Assembly: GCF_963693435.1 (NCBI RefSeq)
Contig: NZ_OY856306.1
Span: 1,302,001 to 1,366,000 of the forward strand
Direction: 5' to 3'
DNA from: Pasteurella atlantica
GTDB lineage: Bacteria > Pseudomonadota > Gammaproteobacteria > Enterobacterales > Pasteurellaceae
Length of the DNA stretch: 64,000 nucleotides
Part shown: positions 23,809-33,000 of the stretch, one piece after another
Position numbering within the stretch: the stretch's first letter is position 1
How the letters are laid out: each line of letters opens with the position of its first letter
The notes under the pieces: generated by a model
The model's database searches: none
The model's input: the letters and a program-made list of their open reading frames with translations, nothing else
Told to the model about the DNA's origin: nothing
Position numbers and translations under genes: made by a program

Positions 23809-24918
23809 ATGCAAAATGTGGGTTTAGTTGGTTGGCGTGGAATGGTTGGCTCGGTGTTAATGGATAGAATGGAACAAGAGCAAGATTTTGCTCGCTTTAA
23901 TCCTATTTATTTCACGACATCACAAGCGGGGCAATCCGCTCCAGAATTTGGTGGTAAACAAGCTGGTCAATTAAAAAATGCCTTTGATATTGAAGAATTA
24001 AAAAAATTAGATATTGTTGTCACTTGTCAAGGAGGGGATTACACTTCAGAAATTTATCCTAAATTACGTGCAACAGGTTGGAATGGCTATTGGATTGATG
24101 CGGCTTCAACATTGCGAATGAAAGAGGAAGCAATTATTGTTCTTGATCCTGTCAATCAAAAAGTGATCGATGAAGGAGTTAACAAAGGGGTGAAAACCTT
24201 TGTGGGCGGAAATTGTACCGTAAGTTTAATGTTGATGGCATTAGGTGGTTTATTTGAAAAAGATTTAGTGGAATGGGTCTCTGTAGCAACTTATCAAGCG
24301 GCGAGTGGTGCAGGGGCTAAAAATATGCGTGAATTACTAACTCAAATGGGCGAATTAAAAAATGTCGTTTCAGATGAATTAGATAATCCAGCCAGTGCTA
24401 TTTTAGATATTGAACGTAAAGTAACCGCAAGAATGCAACAAGATAGTTTCCCTACTGAGAACTTTGGTGCTCCTTTAGGTGGCAGTTTAATTCCGTGGAT
24501 CGATGCTTTGTTAGATAATGGTCAAACTAAAGAAGAGTGGAAAGGCTATGTCGAAACCAATAAAATTCTAGGGTTAAGTGATGATCCAATTGCGATTGAT
24601 GGCTTATGTGTGCGAATTGGTGCATTGCGTTGTCATAGTCAGGCTTTTACCATCAAAATGAAAAAAGATTTGCCATTAGCTGAAATTGAAGAAATTTTAG
24701 CAAGCCACAATGAATGGGTAAAAGTCATTCCAAATGAAAAAGAAGCAACCTTAAAAGAACTTACCCCAGCGAAAGTTACAGGAACGTTGAGCATTCCTGT
24801 AGGACGTTTACGTAAATTAAATATGGGTGGTGAGTATTTATCTGCTTTCACAGTCGGTGACCAATTATTATGGGGTGCCGCAGAGCCTGTGCGTAGAGTA
24901 TTGATGCAGTTGGTTTAA
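23809..24918 (+). CDS. asd: Aspartate-semialdehyde dehydrogenase
   Basis: NADPH-dependent reduction of aspartyl phosphate to the semialdehyde, leading to lysine/diaminopimelate, threonine and methionine. The 369-residue protein opens with [17 protein letters not shown] (nucleotide binding), carries the catalytic Cys136 in [11 protein letters not shown], and has [16 protein letters not shown] with the catalytic histidine region. Preceded by an AAGGAG ribosome site. Monocistronic, with a long downstream spacer containing an inverted-repeat element. Confidence 0.97.
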   Translation: MQNVGLVGWRGMVGSVLMDRMEQEQDFARFNPIYFTTSQAGQSAPEFGGKQAGQLKNAFDIEELKKLDIVVTCQGGDYTSEIYPKLRATGWNGYWIDAASTLRMKEEAIIVLDPVNQKVIDEGVNKGVKTFVGGNCTVSLMLMALGGLFEKDLVEWVSVATYQAASGAGAKNMRELLTQMGELKNVVSDELDNPASAILDIERKVTARMQQDSFPTENFGAPLGGSLIPWIDALLDNGQTKEEWKGYVETNKILGLSDDPIAIDGLCVRIGALRCHSQAFTIKMKKDLPLAEIEEILASHNEWVKVIPNEKEATLKELTPAKVTGTLSIPVGRLRKLNMGGEYLSAFTVGDQLLWGAAEPVRRVLMQLV

Positions 24919-24990
24919 AAAGTGTAAATGATGATGTTTAAGCGGTTAAAGAGACAGCATATTTTGAACTATTGATTTTTTTAGTAATCT

Positions 24991-25134
24991 TTCCCCCTCC
25001 CTAGCCCTCCCCCGCAAGCGGAGGAGGGAATTTTTAGTTTATGTAGCCATTCCTCCTAGTAAGCGGAGGAGCGAATTTTATCTTATGTAATCATTCCTCC
25101 CTCCGCTTGCGGGGGGAGGTTAGGAGGGGGGGAA
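24991..25134. repeat. GC-rich inverted-repeat element, copy 1
   Basis: Left arm 24991-25030 (begins TTCCCCCTCCCTAGCCCTCC, ends GGAGGAGGGAA) is answered by a right arm at 25094-25134 in inverse orientation (begins TTCCTCCCTCCGCTTGCGGG). A third, shorter copy of the core, with AAGCGGAGGAG, lies between at about 25050-25075. A second element of the same kind is at 50618-50782. Strongly G+C-rich against the AT-rich background. Non-coding and MITE- or BIME-like. Confidence 0.8.
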
Positions 25135-25201
25135 TGAACTTCAAGTCCAATCTTGCCTTGTTTAAGCGGTAACATTCTATTTAAAATTTGCAAATTTAAT
25201 T

Positions 25202-25227
25202 ACACCTCAACATTGAGGTGTTTTTTT
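25202..25227 (+). terminator. Rho-independent terminator downstream of asd
   Basis: ACACCTCAA and TTGAGGTGT pair and run into seven T. It is 280 bases after the asd stop, past the GC-rich element, so transcripts of that element would end here. Confidence 0.8.
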
Positions 25228-25336
25228 ATGCCAACGAATACAGTCAAAAATAGAGAAATATATTTTTTATTCTAATAGTGATAGAATTAGATCAATTAAG
25301 ATAGTTGAGTTTTTATAAACATCAATTTTACCATTT

Positions 25337-25362
25337 GTAGAGACAAGGCATGCCTTGTCTTT
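25337..25362. repeat. Palindromic repeat before rnb
   Basis: AGACAAGGCA and TGCCTTGTCT form a perfect 20-base palindrome at 25341-25360 preceded by TGTAG; member of the dispersed TGTAGAGRC family. Confidence 0.7.
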
Positions 25363-25392
25363 TCGTTATATTATTATATTTAAAGGAAACTT

Positions 25393-27375
25393 ATGTTCCA
25401 AGATAACCCTCTGTTAGCACAACTTAAACAACAAATGCACTCTAATAAAACTTTCGTTGAAGGTTTTGTAAAAGCCACTGATAAAAGCTATGGTTTTTTA
25501 GAATGCGATAAAAAAAGTTACTTTATCCCACCCCAAGAAATGAAAAAAGTAATGCACGGTGATAAAGTAAAAGCCTCTGTTGTCGTTGATGGTGAAAAGG
25601 AACGAGTAGATATTGAAGAGCTGATTGAACCTATGCTGACACGTTTTGTGGCAAGGGTTAAATTTAATCGTGAGGGGCGTTTACAACTTGCGGTCGATCA
25701 TCCAAATATTAAACCGCTAATTTCTGCTAACGTAAACAATAAAAAAGTCACGCAAAAATTACAGGAAAATGACTGGGTTGTGGCAGAATTAAAAACACAT
25801 CCTTTACGAGATGATCGTTTTTTATTTGCTCAAGTCACCCAATTTATTTGCGAAGCAGAAGATCATTATGCACCTTGGTGGGTGAGTCTTATTCGTCACG
25901 AACAACCCCGTGAAGCAGTAAAAGGGTTAGAAAGTTATGAGTTGCAAGATGAAATTGAACGTAAAGATTTAACGGATTTAAATTTTACCACGATTGATTC
26001 AGGAACAACCAAAGATATGGACGATGCGTTGTGTATTGAGCCAATCCTTGAAAATAACACTCAAACAGGATGGCGTTTAATGGTGGCGATTGCCGATCCA
26101 ACTGCTTATATCCCACAAAATTCAAGCCTTGAAAAAGAAGCTCGCCAACGTTGTTTTACCAATTATTTACCGGGTTTTAATATTCCAATGCTACCTCGTG
26201 AACTTTCTGATGATTTATGTTCATTGGTTGCGGATGAAAAACGTCCTGCATTAGTGGGCGAAATTATTACTGATTTAGAAGGGAATGTCACAGCAGAAAC
26301 CGTCTTTACCCTTGCGTGGGTGAAATCAAAAGCTAAATTGGCTTATGACAACGTATCTGATTATTTAGAACAGCAAGAAAATGCGTGGCAACCTGAAAAT
26401 GAAGTGATTAAACAACAAATTGATTGGTTACACCAATTTACCCAAGCAAGAATGCAGTGGCGTGAAAAAAATGCCTTGATTTTCAAAGAGCAGGGTGATT
26501 ATGCCTTTGAATTAAATGAGCAGGGAGATGTGGTTGATATTCATCTTGAACCTCGTCGCATAGCAAATCAAATGATTGAAGAAGCGATGATTATCGCCAA
26601 TATTGAAGCGGGTAAATATTTAGAAAAAAATGCAAAAACAGGGATTTTCAACACCCATTTAGGTTTTGATCCTAAAAATTACAAACTTGCCAAAGAGTTT
26701 TTAATCGCCACCTTAGGTACGCCTGAAAACAGTGAAGAATTAGAAGCACGTTATAGTGTTGAGCGTTTAGCGACGCTTGAAGGTTATTGTGAAATGCGTC
26801 GTGATATTGACCAACACGATGAGAGCTTTTTAGAACTACGCTTACGCCGTTATCTCACTTTTGCAGAATTTAAAAATCAAGCTGCACCACATTTTGGTTT
26901 AGGGATTACCCATTATGCGACTTGGACATCACCAATCAGAAAATACGGCGATATGGTAAATCATCGTTTAATCAAACAAACACTAGCACAACAGCCGACA
27001 CAACCTGTAGAAGAAGATATTTTGGCTCGTTTACAAGAAGCCCGTAAACAAAACCGAATGGTAGAGCGAGATATTTCAGATTGGTTATATGCCCGTTATC
27101 TTGAGCCAATGGTTGAGAAAAATATGGAATTTGATGCAGAAATCGTAGATGTTTCTCGTGGTGGATTACGTGTTAAAGTCATTGAAAATGGTGCAATGAT
27201 TTTTGTGCCAAACTCCACATTGCATCCAAATAAAGATGAAATGAACTTCCGACAAGAAGAATTAGCTCTTTATATCAAAGATGAAAAAGCCTATCAAGTT
27301 GGACAGAGTGTTAAAGTAAAATTAACCCAAGTACGTATGGAAACCAGAAGTATTATTGGAAATATTGTGGAATAA
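25393..27375 (+). CDS. rnb: Exoribonuclease II
   Basis: Processive 3'-to-5' exoribonuclease that degrades single-stranded RNA. The 660-residue protein has N-terminal cold-shock domains (about 1-170), the RNB catalytic domain with the acidic metal-binding motif TIDSGTTKDMDDAL (about 196-209) and YATWTSPIRKYGDMVNHR, and a C-terminal S1 domain (about 580-660). Size favours RNase II over the larger RNase R. An AAAGGAAACTT ribosome site precedes the ATG. Confidence 0.95.
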   Translation: MFQDNPLLAQLKQQMHSNKTFVEGFVKATDKSYGFLECDKKSYFIPPQEMKKVMHGDKVKASVVVDGEKERVDIEELIEPMLTRFVARVKFNREGRLQLAVDHPNIKPLISANVNNKKVTQKLQENDWVVAELKTHPLRDDRFLFAQVTQFICEAEDHYAPWWVSLIRHEQPREAVKGLESYELQDEIERKDLTDLNFTTIDSGTTKDMDDALCIEPILENNTQTGWRLMVAIADPTAYIPQNSSLEKEARQRCFTNYLPGFNIPMLPRELSDDLCSLVADEKRPALVGEIITDLEGNVTAETVFTLAWVKSKAKLAYDNVSDYLEQQENAWQPENEVIKQQIDWLHQFTQARMQWREKNALIFKEQGDYAFELNEQGDVVDIHLEPRRIANQMIEEAMIIANIEAGKYLEKNAKTGIFNTHLGFDPKNYKLAKEFLIATLGTPENSEELEARYSVERLATLEGYCEMRRDIDQHDESFLELRLRRYLTFAEFKNQAAPHFGLGITHYATWTSPIRKYGDMVNHRLIKQTLAQQPTQPVEEDILARLQEARKQNRMVERDISDWLYARYLEPMVEKNMEFDAEIVDVSRGGLRVKVIENGAMIFVPNSTLHPNKDEMNFRQEELALYIKDEKAYQVGQSVKVKLTQVRMETRSIIGNIVE

Positions 27376-27435
27376 ATGATTTATAAAAATAAGCGGTTAC
27401 ATTCTAATAAAAATTTGCAAATTTAATCTACGATC

Positions 27436-27460
27436 GTAGAGGCAGGGTATGCCCTGTCTT
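27436..27460. repeat. Palindromic repeat after rnb
   Basis: GTAGAGGCAGGGTATGCCCT continuing to GTCTT; core GGGTATGCCC. Possible rnb terminator, same family as at 25337 and 58684. Confidence 0.65.
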
Positions 27461-27558
27461 ATATGCTATCATAACGATCTAATTTTTCACATAATTTACA
27501 AAATAAAAAATATTAACCTATTGAATTAAATAGGTTTAATTATAAATTAATTCTCACA

Positions 27559-27681
27559 ATGACAAATTTAGACACATCATACACCTGATGGAACAAATAC
27601 CTCACATTAAAAGCAGAAGATCCTGAAGTACTATTATTTTATCGGATGGGGGATTTTTATGAGTTGTTCAGGGGTGATGAT
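27559..27681 (+). pseudogene. mutS: Remnant of mutS, N-terminal fragment only
   Basis: From an ATG at 27559 the frame reads MTNLDTSYT, a TGA stop, then [20 protein letters not shown] followed by [11 protein letters not shown]. This is the hallmark mismatch-recognition N-terminus of MutS ([13 protein letters not shown], with the Phe that stacks on mispairs in MutS being close by downstream of the LLFYRMG strand). Similarity ends after about 40 codons, where the rest of the roughly 850-codon gene is missing. The internal stop plus deletion show it is not functional here. Whether an intact mutS exists elsewhere cannot be known from this window. Confidence 0.85.
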
Positions 27682-27772
27682 TTAATAAGTTGTCACTATA
27701 TAAACAGAATTTACATTAAAAAATTGCTATACTTAGCCACAAAATTTCACTTTAAATTTACAGAAAAATAAA

Positions 27773-30022
27773 ATGACAACAGAAATTAACTACGAAGGCA
27801 TTGAACAAATGCCAATTAAACGCTTTACTGAAGAGGCGTATTTAAATTATTCAATGTATGTAATTATGGATCGTGCCTTACCTTTTATTGGTGACGGTCT
27901 AAAACCTGTGCAACGCCGTATTATATATGCGATGTCTGAATTAGGGCTAAATGCATCTGCAAAATATAAAAAATCAGCGAGAACAGTTGGGGATGTGTTA
28001 GGTAAATTCCACCCACACGGTGATAGTGCCTGTTATGAAGCAATGGTATTAATGGCACAGCCTTTTTCTTATCGTTATCCATTGGTTGATGGACAAGGAA
28101 ACTGGGGAGCTCCAGATGATCCAAAATCTTTTGCTGCAATGCGTTATACGGAATCGAAATTATCTAAAATTTCAGAACTGTTATTAGGTGAATTAGGACA
28201 GGGAACCGTTGATTATCAACCAAATTTTGACGGTACCTTAGAAGAACCAAAATATTTACCTGCTCGTTTGCCACATATTTTATTAAATGGTACGACGGGG
28301 ATAGCAGTCGGTATGGCAACTGATATTCCGCCTCATAATATTAATGAATTAGCAGAAGCCTGTGTGATGTTATTGGATAGTCCGAAATCAACCCTTGAGG
28401 ATTTATTGACGGTGGTGCAAGGTCCTGATTATCCAACAAAAGCAGAAATTATTACACCTAAAGCTGACATCAAAAAAATATATGAGCAAGGACGTGGTTC
28501 AATAAAAATGCGAGCAGTATGGGAAAAAGAGGACGGTGAGATTGTGATTACTGGTATTCCTCATCAAGCTTCGCCTTCAAAAATTATTGAGCAGATCGCC
28601 AATCAAATGCGAAATAAGAAATTGCCAATGGTTGATGATATTCGTGATGAATCTGATCACCAAAATCCAATTCGTCTTGTGATCGTACCAAGATCAAATC
28701 GTGTTGATTTTGACGGTTTAATGGGGCATTTATTTGCGACCACAGATTTGGAAAAAAGCTATCGTGTGAATATGAATATGATTGGTTTAGACGGTAAACC
28801 CGCGGTTAAAAGTTTAGATACGATTTTAACTGAGTGGTTAGCATTCCGTCGAACTACGGTTACTCGCCGTTTAAATTATCGTTTGGATAAAATCTTAAAA
28901 CGTTTGCATATTTTAGACGGTTTGTTAGTTGCTTATTTGAATATCGATGAAGTGATAGCCATTATTCGTAATGAAGATGAACCGAAAGTAGAGTTAATGA
29001 AACGCTTTAACTTAACGGATATTCAAGCAGAAGCAATTTTAAATTTACGTTTACGTAATTTAGCAAAATTGGAAGAGCACGAGTTACAATCTGAAAAATC
29101 AAAATTAGAAGAAGAGCGGGATCATTTACAGTTAATTTTAGGTTCAGAGCGACGTTTAAGTACCTTAATTAAAAAAGAAATTCAAGCAGATGCGAAAACT
29201 TTTGCAAGTCCTCGCCGTAGTCCTATTGTGGTACGTGAAGAAGCAAAAGCAATTTCAGAAAGTGATTTAGTACCAACTGAACCTGTGACGGTGATTTTAT
29301 CAGAGCGAGGTTGGGTGCGTTGTGCAAAAGGACACGATATTGATGTACAGGGTTTAAACTATAAAGCAGGAGATGGTTATTTATCTCACGCTTATGGTAA
29401 GAGTAATCAACCTGTTGTCTTTATTGATAGCACTGGACGTTCTTATGCCGTTGATCCTTTGTCATTGCCATCAGCACGTTCTCAAGGTGAACCGATTACA
29501 GGAAAGATTACCTTGCCAGATGGTGCGGTTATTGAGCAAGTATTAATGGCTGGCCCCGAAACAAAAGTATTGATGACATCAGATTCTGGTTATGGTTTTA
29601 TTTGTAAGTTTGAGGACTTAGTGTCTCGTAATAAAGCAGGTAAAGCGGTGATTTCCTTATCAGAAAATGCAAAAATGTTATCACCTCAACTAATTGAAAA
29701 TGAAGAAGAATTATCGATAGTGGCAATGAGCAGTGTAGGGCGAATGCTGGTATTCCCATTAAGTGATTTACCAACGCTTTCAAAGGGTAAAGGAAATAAA
29801 ATTATCAATATTTCTGCAAAAGCAGCGAAAGAGCGTAGTGAGTTATTAGCACGTGTATTATTAATTAAACCAACTAGCACCTTAGTATTTTTATCTGGTA
29901 AACGTAAGATTAAGTTAAAACCTGCAGATATTGATACTTATCGAGGAGAGCGTGCAAGAAAAGGCTCACAGCTTGTAAGAGGCTTGAGTGCTGATGTAGC
30001 CGTTGAGATTGTGGATGAATAA
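27773..30022 (+). CDS. parC: DNA topoisomerase IV subunit A
   Basis: Cuts and rejoins DNA with ParE to decatenate chromosomes. The 749-residue protein has the GyrA/ParC breakage-reunion domain with the active-site tyrosine in [11 protein letters not shown] (Tyr125), and a C-terminal beta-pinwheel of ParC rather than GyrA type. The quinolone-resistance region [11 protein letters not shown] (80-90) has Ser85 and Glu89, the wild-type residues. parE is not adjacent. Ends at a hairpin terminator. Confidence 0.96.
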   Translation: MTTEINYEGIEQMPIKRFTEEAYLNYSMYVIMDRALPFIGDGLKPVQRRIIYAMSELGLNASAKYKKSARTVGDVLGKFHPHGDSACYEAMVLMAQPFSYRYPLVDGQGNWGAPDDPKSFAAMRYTESKLSKISELLLGELGQGTVDYQPNFDGTLEEPKYLPARLPHILLNGTTGIAVGMATDIPPHNINELAEACVMLLDSPKSTLEDLLTVVQGPDYPTKAEIITPKADIKKIYEQGRGSIKMRAVWEKEDGEIVITGIPHQASPSKIIEQIANQMRNKKLPMVDDIRDESDHQNPIRLVIVPRSNRVDFDGLMGHLFATTDLEKSYRVNMNMIGLDGKPAVKSLDTILTEWLAFRRTTVTRRLNYRLDKILKRLHILDGLLVAYLNIDEVIAIIRNEDEPKVELMKRFNLTDIQAEAILNLRLRNLAKLEEHELQSEKSKLEEERDHLQLILGSERRLSTLIKKEIQADAKTFASPRRSPIVVREEAKAISESDLVPTEPVTVILSERGWVRCAKGHDIDVQGLNYKAGDGYLSHAYGKSNQPVVFIDSTGRSYAVDPLSLPSARSQGEPITGKITLPDGAVIEQVLMAGPETKVLMTSDSGYGFICKFEDLVSRNKAGKAVISLSENAKMLSPQLIENEEELSIVAMSSVGRMLVFPLSDLPTLSKGKGNKIINISAKAAKERSELLARVLLIKPTSTLVFLSGKRKIKLKPADIDTYRGERARKGSQLVRGLSADVAVEIVDE

Positions 30023-30063
30023 TATGTAGTAGTGTAACGATATTGATTTAATTATTTGGTTAG

Positions 30064-30100
30064 AAAAAAGTGTGTTGTTAAAAGCAGCACGCTTTTTTAT
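30064..30100 (+). terminator. Terminator after parC
   Basis: AAAAAAGTGTGTTG pairs with CAGCACGCTTTTTT using three G-U pairs, followed by TTATTTG. Confidence 0.8.
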
Positions 30101-30201
30101 TTGCTTAAGTAATTGTCGAAAAGAGTAAATTAAGCGGTTAGATTCTTATAAGAATTTACAAATTATTTGAGTATAAAAGGCTGGATAACTTAGAAATAAA
30201 A

Positions 30202-30276
30202 TGGCTGGGGTACTAGGATTCGAACCTAGGTATGCTGAGATCAAAACCCAGTGCCTTACCGCTTGGCGATACCCCA
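30202..30276 (-). tRNA. tRNA-Gln (anticodon TTG), copy 2
   Basis: Read on the minus strand: TGGGGTATCGCC acceptor/D arm, anticodon loop TTTTGAT with TTG, TTCGAAT T-loop and encoded CCA; 75 bases as in E. coli tRNA-Gln. Sequence identical to the neighbouring copy at 30333. Last of a four-tRNA transcription unit. Confidence 0.97.
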
Positions 30277-30332
30277 AAATGAAAAAAACTAACCAAAGTT
30301 AGCTTTACTTGAATCTTTTACTAAAATTAAGA

Positions 30333-30407
30333 TGGCTGGGGTACTAGGATTCGAACCTAGGTATGCTGAGATCAAAACCCAGTGCCTTACCGCTTGGCGA
30401 TACCCCA
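30333..30407 (-). tRNA. tRNA-Gln (anticodon TTG), copy 1
   Basis: Same 75-base sequence with encoded CCA as the copy at 30202. The pair is a tandem duplication separated by 56 bases. Confidence 0.97.
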
Positions 30408-30435
30408 ATAATCTTAAAAACACAAACCGAAAAAA

Positions 30436-30520
30436 TGGTGCGGAAGGAGGGACTTGAACCCACACACCTCGCGGCGCCAGAACCTAAATCTGGTGCGTCT
30501 ACCAATTTCGCCACTTCCGC
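30436..30520 (-). tRNA. tRNA-Leu (anticodon TAG)
   Basis: 85-base class II tRNA starting GCGGAAGTGGCG, anticodon TAG in ATTTAGGTT, a long variable arm CGCCGCGAGGTG, TTCAAGT T-loop and encoded CCA. Confidence 0.97.
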
Positions 30521-30538
30521 AACTTGAAAATAAAAAAA

Positions 30539-30615
30539 TGGTGGCTATGACGAGATTCGAACTTGTGACCCCAACATTATGAGTGTTGTGCTCTAACCAG
30601 CTGAGCTACATAGCC
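30539..30615 (-). tRNA. tRNA-Met, elongator (anticodon CAT)
   Basis: 77-base tRNA starting GGCTATGTAGCTCAG, anticodon CAT in CTCATAA, encoded CCA. It pairs at the first acceptor position (G1-C72), so it is the elongator rather than the initiator. Confidence 0.95.
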
Positions 30616-30661
30616 ATTTTTTATTTTTAAATCACATTACCATATCGGCTTTGCGGGGTGT

Positions 30662-30690
30662 ATTATGCTGATTTTGATAGAACTCGTCAA
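30662..30690 (-). promoter_or_regulatory. Sigma-70 promoter of the tRNA operon
   Basis: On the minus strand TTGACG and CATAAT are separated by exactly 17 bases, followed by a G+C-rich discriminator (ACACCCCGC), the pattern of stringently controlled stable-RNA promoters. It lies 46 bases before tRNA-Met and would drive Met-Leu-Gln-Gln. Confidence 0.8.
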
Positions 30691-30779
30691 ATACTTTTTT
30701 ATTAAAAAAGGCTATTTTTTTATTGTTTGAATGTAAAATCAACAGTTTGTTTTTAAATCCACCATTGTAATAAAATTGT

Positions 30780-31598
30780 TCACTTTATTTCAGTTCTTAA
30801 TTGCTTTAAAACAGGCTCTATTTGAGGCATTACTTTTTCCCATTTATAAAATGAATAAGCAGCTTGAGCAACTAACATTCCTAAACCATCTTGACAACAA
30901 TTTGCACCATTTTGTTTTGCATAATTTAAAAAAGGCGTATTCATATTTGAAGCATATTGCATATCATAAACGTTAGTATTTTTAAAAAGGGTTTCGGGGA
31001 TATTTATATGCTGTCCTGTTAGTCCTGCGGATGTAGCATTGATGATAAGATCAAAAGATTGATTATGTAATTCATCAAGAGTCGTACTATTAATTTCACC
31101 ATATTTTGCAAATTTTTGAGATAATGTCACCGCTTTCTCACTGGTTCTATTATAAATTGTGATGTTTTGTTTTGCTGTTAGAAGAGGATATAGCACACCT
31201 TTTGTTGCACCTCCAGCTCCTAAAATAAGGATTTTCTGATTGGGTTGTAACCAATCTAGTCGAGTGAGATCGGTAACTAATCCAATGCCATCAGTATTAT
31301 CTGCAACCAAAATGCCTTTATCCAAAATCGCTAAGGTATTGCAAGAACCTGCAATAAGGCAAGGAACACTATGTTCTTCTGCCACTTCCATCGCAAGTTC
31401 TTTAAATGGAGCAGTAACATTTGCTCCTTTTGTCCCTGGTTTTTTTAGAAAATTAAAAATTTGTGCTTTAAATTCCTCTTTATTTGTAGAGATAGCCGTG
31501 TATGAAATTTTTTTATTGGTTTGTTCCGCAAAAAGTTGATGAATTCTAGGTGATAGGCTATGTTCAATAGGATTTCCCCAAACAGCGTATTGGTTCAT
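30780..31598 (-). CDS. aroE: Shikimate dehydrogenase
   Basis: Reduces 3-dehydroshikimate with NADPH in chorismate synthesis. The 272-residue protein shows the shikimate-binding NPIEHSLSPRIHQLF at residues 9-23, the VTAPFKELA lysine motif, ADNTDGIGL and the nucleotide-binding GAGGATKG. Last gene of yrdD-tsaC-aroE, three bases after tsaC, as in many gammaproteobacteria. Confidence 0.95.
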   Translation of the reverse strand: MNQYAVWGNPIEHSLSPRIHQLFAEQTNKKISYTAISTNKEEFKAQIFNFLKKPGTKGANVTAPFKELAMEVAEEHSVPCLIAGSCNTLAILDKGILVADNTDGIGLVTDLTRLDWLQPNQKILILGAGGATKGVLYPLLTAKQNITIYNRTSEKAVTLSQKFAKYGEINSTTLDELHNQSFDLIINATSAGLTGQHINIPETLFKNTNVYDMQYASNMNTPFLNYAKQNGANCCQDGLGMLVAQAAYSFYKWEKVMPQIEPVLKQLRTEIK

Positions 31599-31601
31599 TA
31601 T

Positions 31602-32156
31602 TTATCCTCGTCTAAAAATATATTGCGTAAAAATATCTCGAATTTCAGAAGGATTCGTTTTCCCTCCTGTTGGTGCATTTAAAATGGGAAATTGTTTACC
31701 AAATTGTTGTTGTACTTCATTAATTGTTCGGCAAGGTGGCATTTCTGATAAATTGGCACTGGTTGAAGTAATTGCACTTTGAGTCGCATTGCAAAGTTCA
31801 GAAATTGCAAAAAGTTTGCATAATCTTACCGCTATAGTATCAAATTTGCCTGTTAAATAGTGTGGAACACTTGATTTCGCAGGCATTATCCAAGTAATGG
31901 GTTGTTCATCTATATGATAAAAACGTTGCCATTCAATCTTGGTGAGTTTTGTTTCGTCAATATAAGGCACTAAAAATTTAGGATCAGAGGCAAGTAAAAT
32001 TAATCCTTTTTCTTCTGGACGATTTTTTAATTTTAGTAATGCTCTAATAGCCTGTTCGCTGTTTGGATTACAACCTAAGCCAAAAACGGCTTCTGTAGGG
32101 TAGGCGATCACCTTATTTTGGTTAAATTGTTCAATAATTTGTTCAAAAGAGTACAT
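31602..32156 (-). CDS. tsaC: Threonylcarbamoyl-AMP synthase
   Basis: Forms threonylcarbamoyl-AMP for the t6A37 modification of ANN-decoding tRNAs. The 184-residue YrdC-type protein has the N-terminal KVIAYPTEAVFGLGCNP, the LKLKNRPEEKGLILLA loop, and the TSTSANLSEMPPC segment with SRNLS-like function. The short form without a C-terminal Sua5 domain. Its ATG overlaps the upstream stop as TAATG; aroE follows after three bases. Confidence 0.95.
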   Translation of the reverse strand: MYSFEQIIEQFNQNKVIAYPTEAVFGLGCNPNSEQAIRALLKLKNRPEEKGLILLASDPKFLVPYIDETKLTKIEWQRFYHIDEQPITWIMPAKSSVPHYLTGKFDTIAVRLCKLFAISELCNATQSAITSTSANLSEMPPCRTINEVQQQFGKQFPILNAPTGGKTNPSEIRDIFTQYIFRRG

Positions 32157-32683
32157 TAATCTTCCTTGTTAAATAAGTACTGGCAATTTGTTTTTGCACA
32201 AAGGTACATTATCTGTCCCCGCTGTTTTTTTTCTATGACTAATTCACCACCGCATTGTGGACATTGTTTTAATATCGGTTTGCTAGGTAATGTGAATTTA
32301 CATTGAGGAAAGCCAGAACAACCATAAAAAGTTTTACCTGCTCGTCCTTGTCGGGCAACTAATTTTTCTTTTTTACATTCAGGGCAATCAAATTCAATTT
32401 CTTGAGGTTCTTCGTGAACAGTAAAATGACAAGTCGGGTAGTGACTACATCCAATAAAAATACCATAATAACCCTGTTTTAACTGTAAAGGGTGATTACA
32501 TTCAGGACAAAGTTCTTCTAGTGTTTTAATAATATGATTGCTTTGATGTAATGGTTTTAAATAATCACAGTTAGGGTAAGTAGAGCAACCTAAGAATAAT
32601 CCTTGCTTGCCTTTTTTTATGTGTAAAGGAGCATTGCACTGAGGACAAAGTTCGGTCTGTTTTTTAGGTTCAAAAAGGCTCAT
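32156..32683 (-). CDS. Topoisomerase-type C4 zinc-finger protein (YrdD-like)
   Basis: Of 175 residues, nearly all are four repeated C4 zinc ribbons of the topoisomerase I C-terminal type: CPQCNAPLHIKKGKQGLFLGC, CPECNHPLQLKQGYYGIFIGC, CPECKKEKLVARQGRAGKTF and CPQCGGELVIEKKQRGQIMY. E. coli YrdD is related and lies next to tsaC too. It likely binds nucleic acid; the exact role is not established. No topoisomerase catalytic domain is present and nothing suggests truncation, since it starts at its own ATG. Translationally coupled to tsaC. Confidence 0.88.
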   Translation of the reverse strand: MSLFEPKKQTELCPQCNAPLHIKKGKQGLFLGCSTYPNCDYLKPLHQSNHIIKTLEELCPECNHPLQLKQGYYGIFIGCSHYPTCHFTVHEEPQEIEFDCPECKKEKLVARQGRAGKTFYGCSGFPQCKFTLPSKPILKQCPQCGGELVIEKKQRGQIMYLCAKTNCQYLFNKED

Positions 32684-32694
32684 CTTAATTTAAG

Positions 32695-33000
32695 TTAGAG
32701 TAATTTATATTTGATAACAAAAAATTGATTATCGTTTGGATAAATATCTTGAATAACTGATTTTAGTTGCTCTAATGTCATATTTTCTTGAATAGCGTGT
32801 TCTTCATTCAATTGTTCAAATAAAACAGGGGTTACTGAAATAACTTGAATTTTTGCAAAAAAACGATCTGTTTCGTTGGTAAAAACATCTAATATTTGAT
32901 CTGGTTCAAAATAAGATTCTGATTTGTCTCGAATAGTAATGGTTTTCTTACCACTTAGGATATCTTGTTCAAATCGGCTAAAAAAAGTAATTTTATTCAT
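32695..33000 (-). CDS. yqfB: N(4)-acetylcytidine amidohydrolase, ASCH domain
   Basis: The 101-residue product matches the YqfB family (MNKITFFSRFEQDILSGKKT, then ITIRDKSESYF, and ENMTLEQLKSVIQDIYP), whose E. coli member hydrolyses N4-acetylcytidine. The start at 33000 is chosen because a GGAG site lies at proper spacing; an upstream in-frame ATG at 33012 contains that site. It overlaps the recX end by eight bases (ATGAATAA), suggesting translational coupling and cotranscription with recA-recX. Confidence 0.88.
   Translation of the reverse strand: MNKITFFSRFEQDILSGKKTITIRDKSESYFEPDQILDVFTNETDRFFAKIQVISVTPVLFEQLNEEHAIQENMTLEQLKSVIQDIYPNDNQFFVIKYKLL

Larger units (their letters stand above)
24919..25392. 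other. Intergenic region asd-rnb with repeats and a terminator
   Basis: No gene. It carries the GC-rich inverted-repeat element (24991-25134), an uptake-signal-like segment (AAGCGGTAACATTCTATT to TTTGCAAATTT near 25164-25197), the hairpin at 25202 and a palindromic repeat at 25337 before rnb. Confidence 0.6.
27376..27772. other. Intergenic region rnb-parC holding a mutS vestige
   Basis: Contains an uptake-signal-like segment (27391-27424), a palindromic repeat at 27436, and a decayed mutS 5' end at 27559-27681. No intact gene. Confidence 0.6.

Noticed and set aside
32156-32683. Truncated topoisomerase I
   Set aside because: The zinc-ribbon protein has its own start, is coupled to tsaC as in other gammaproteobacteria, and matches the stand-alone YrdD type.
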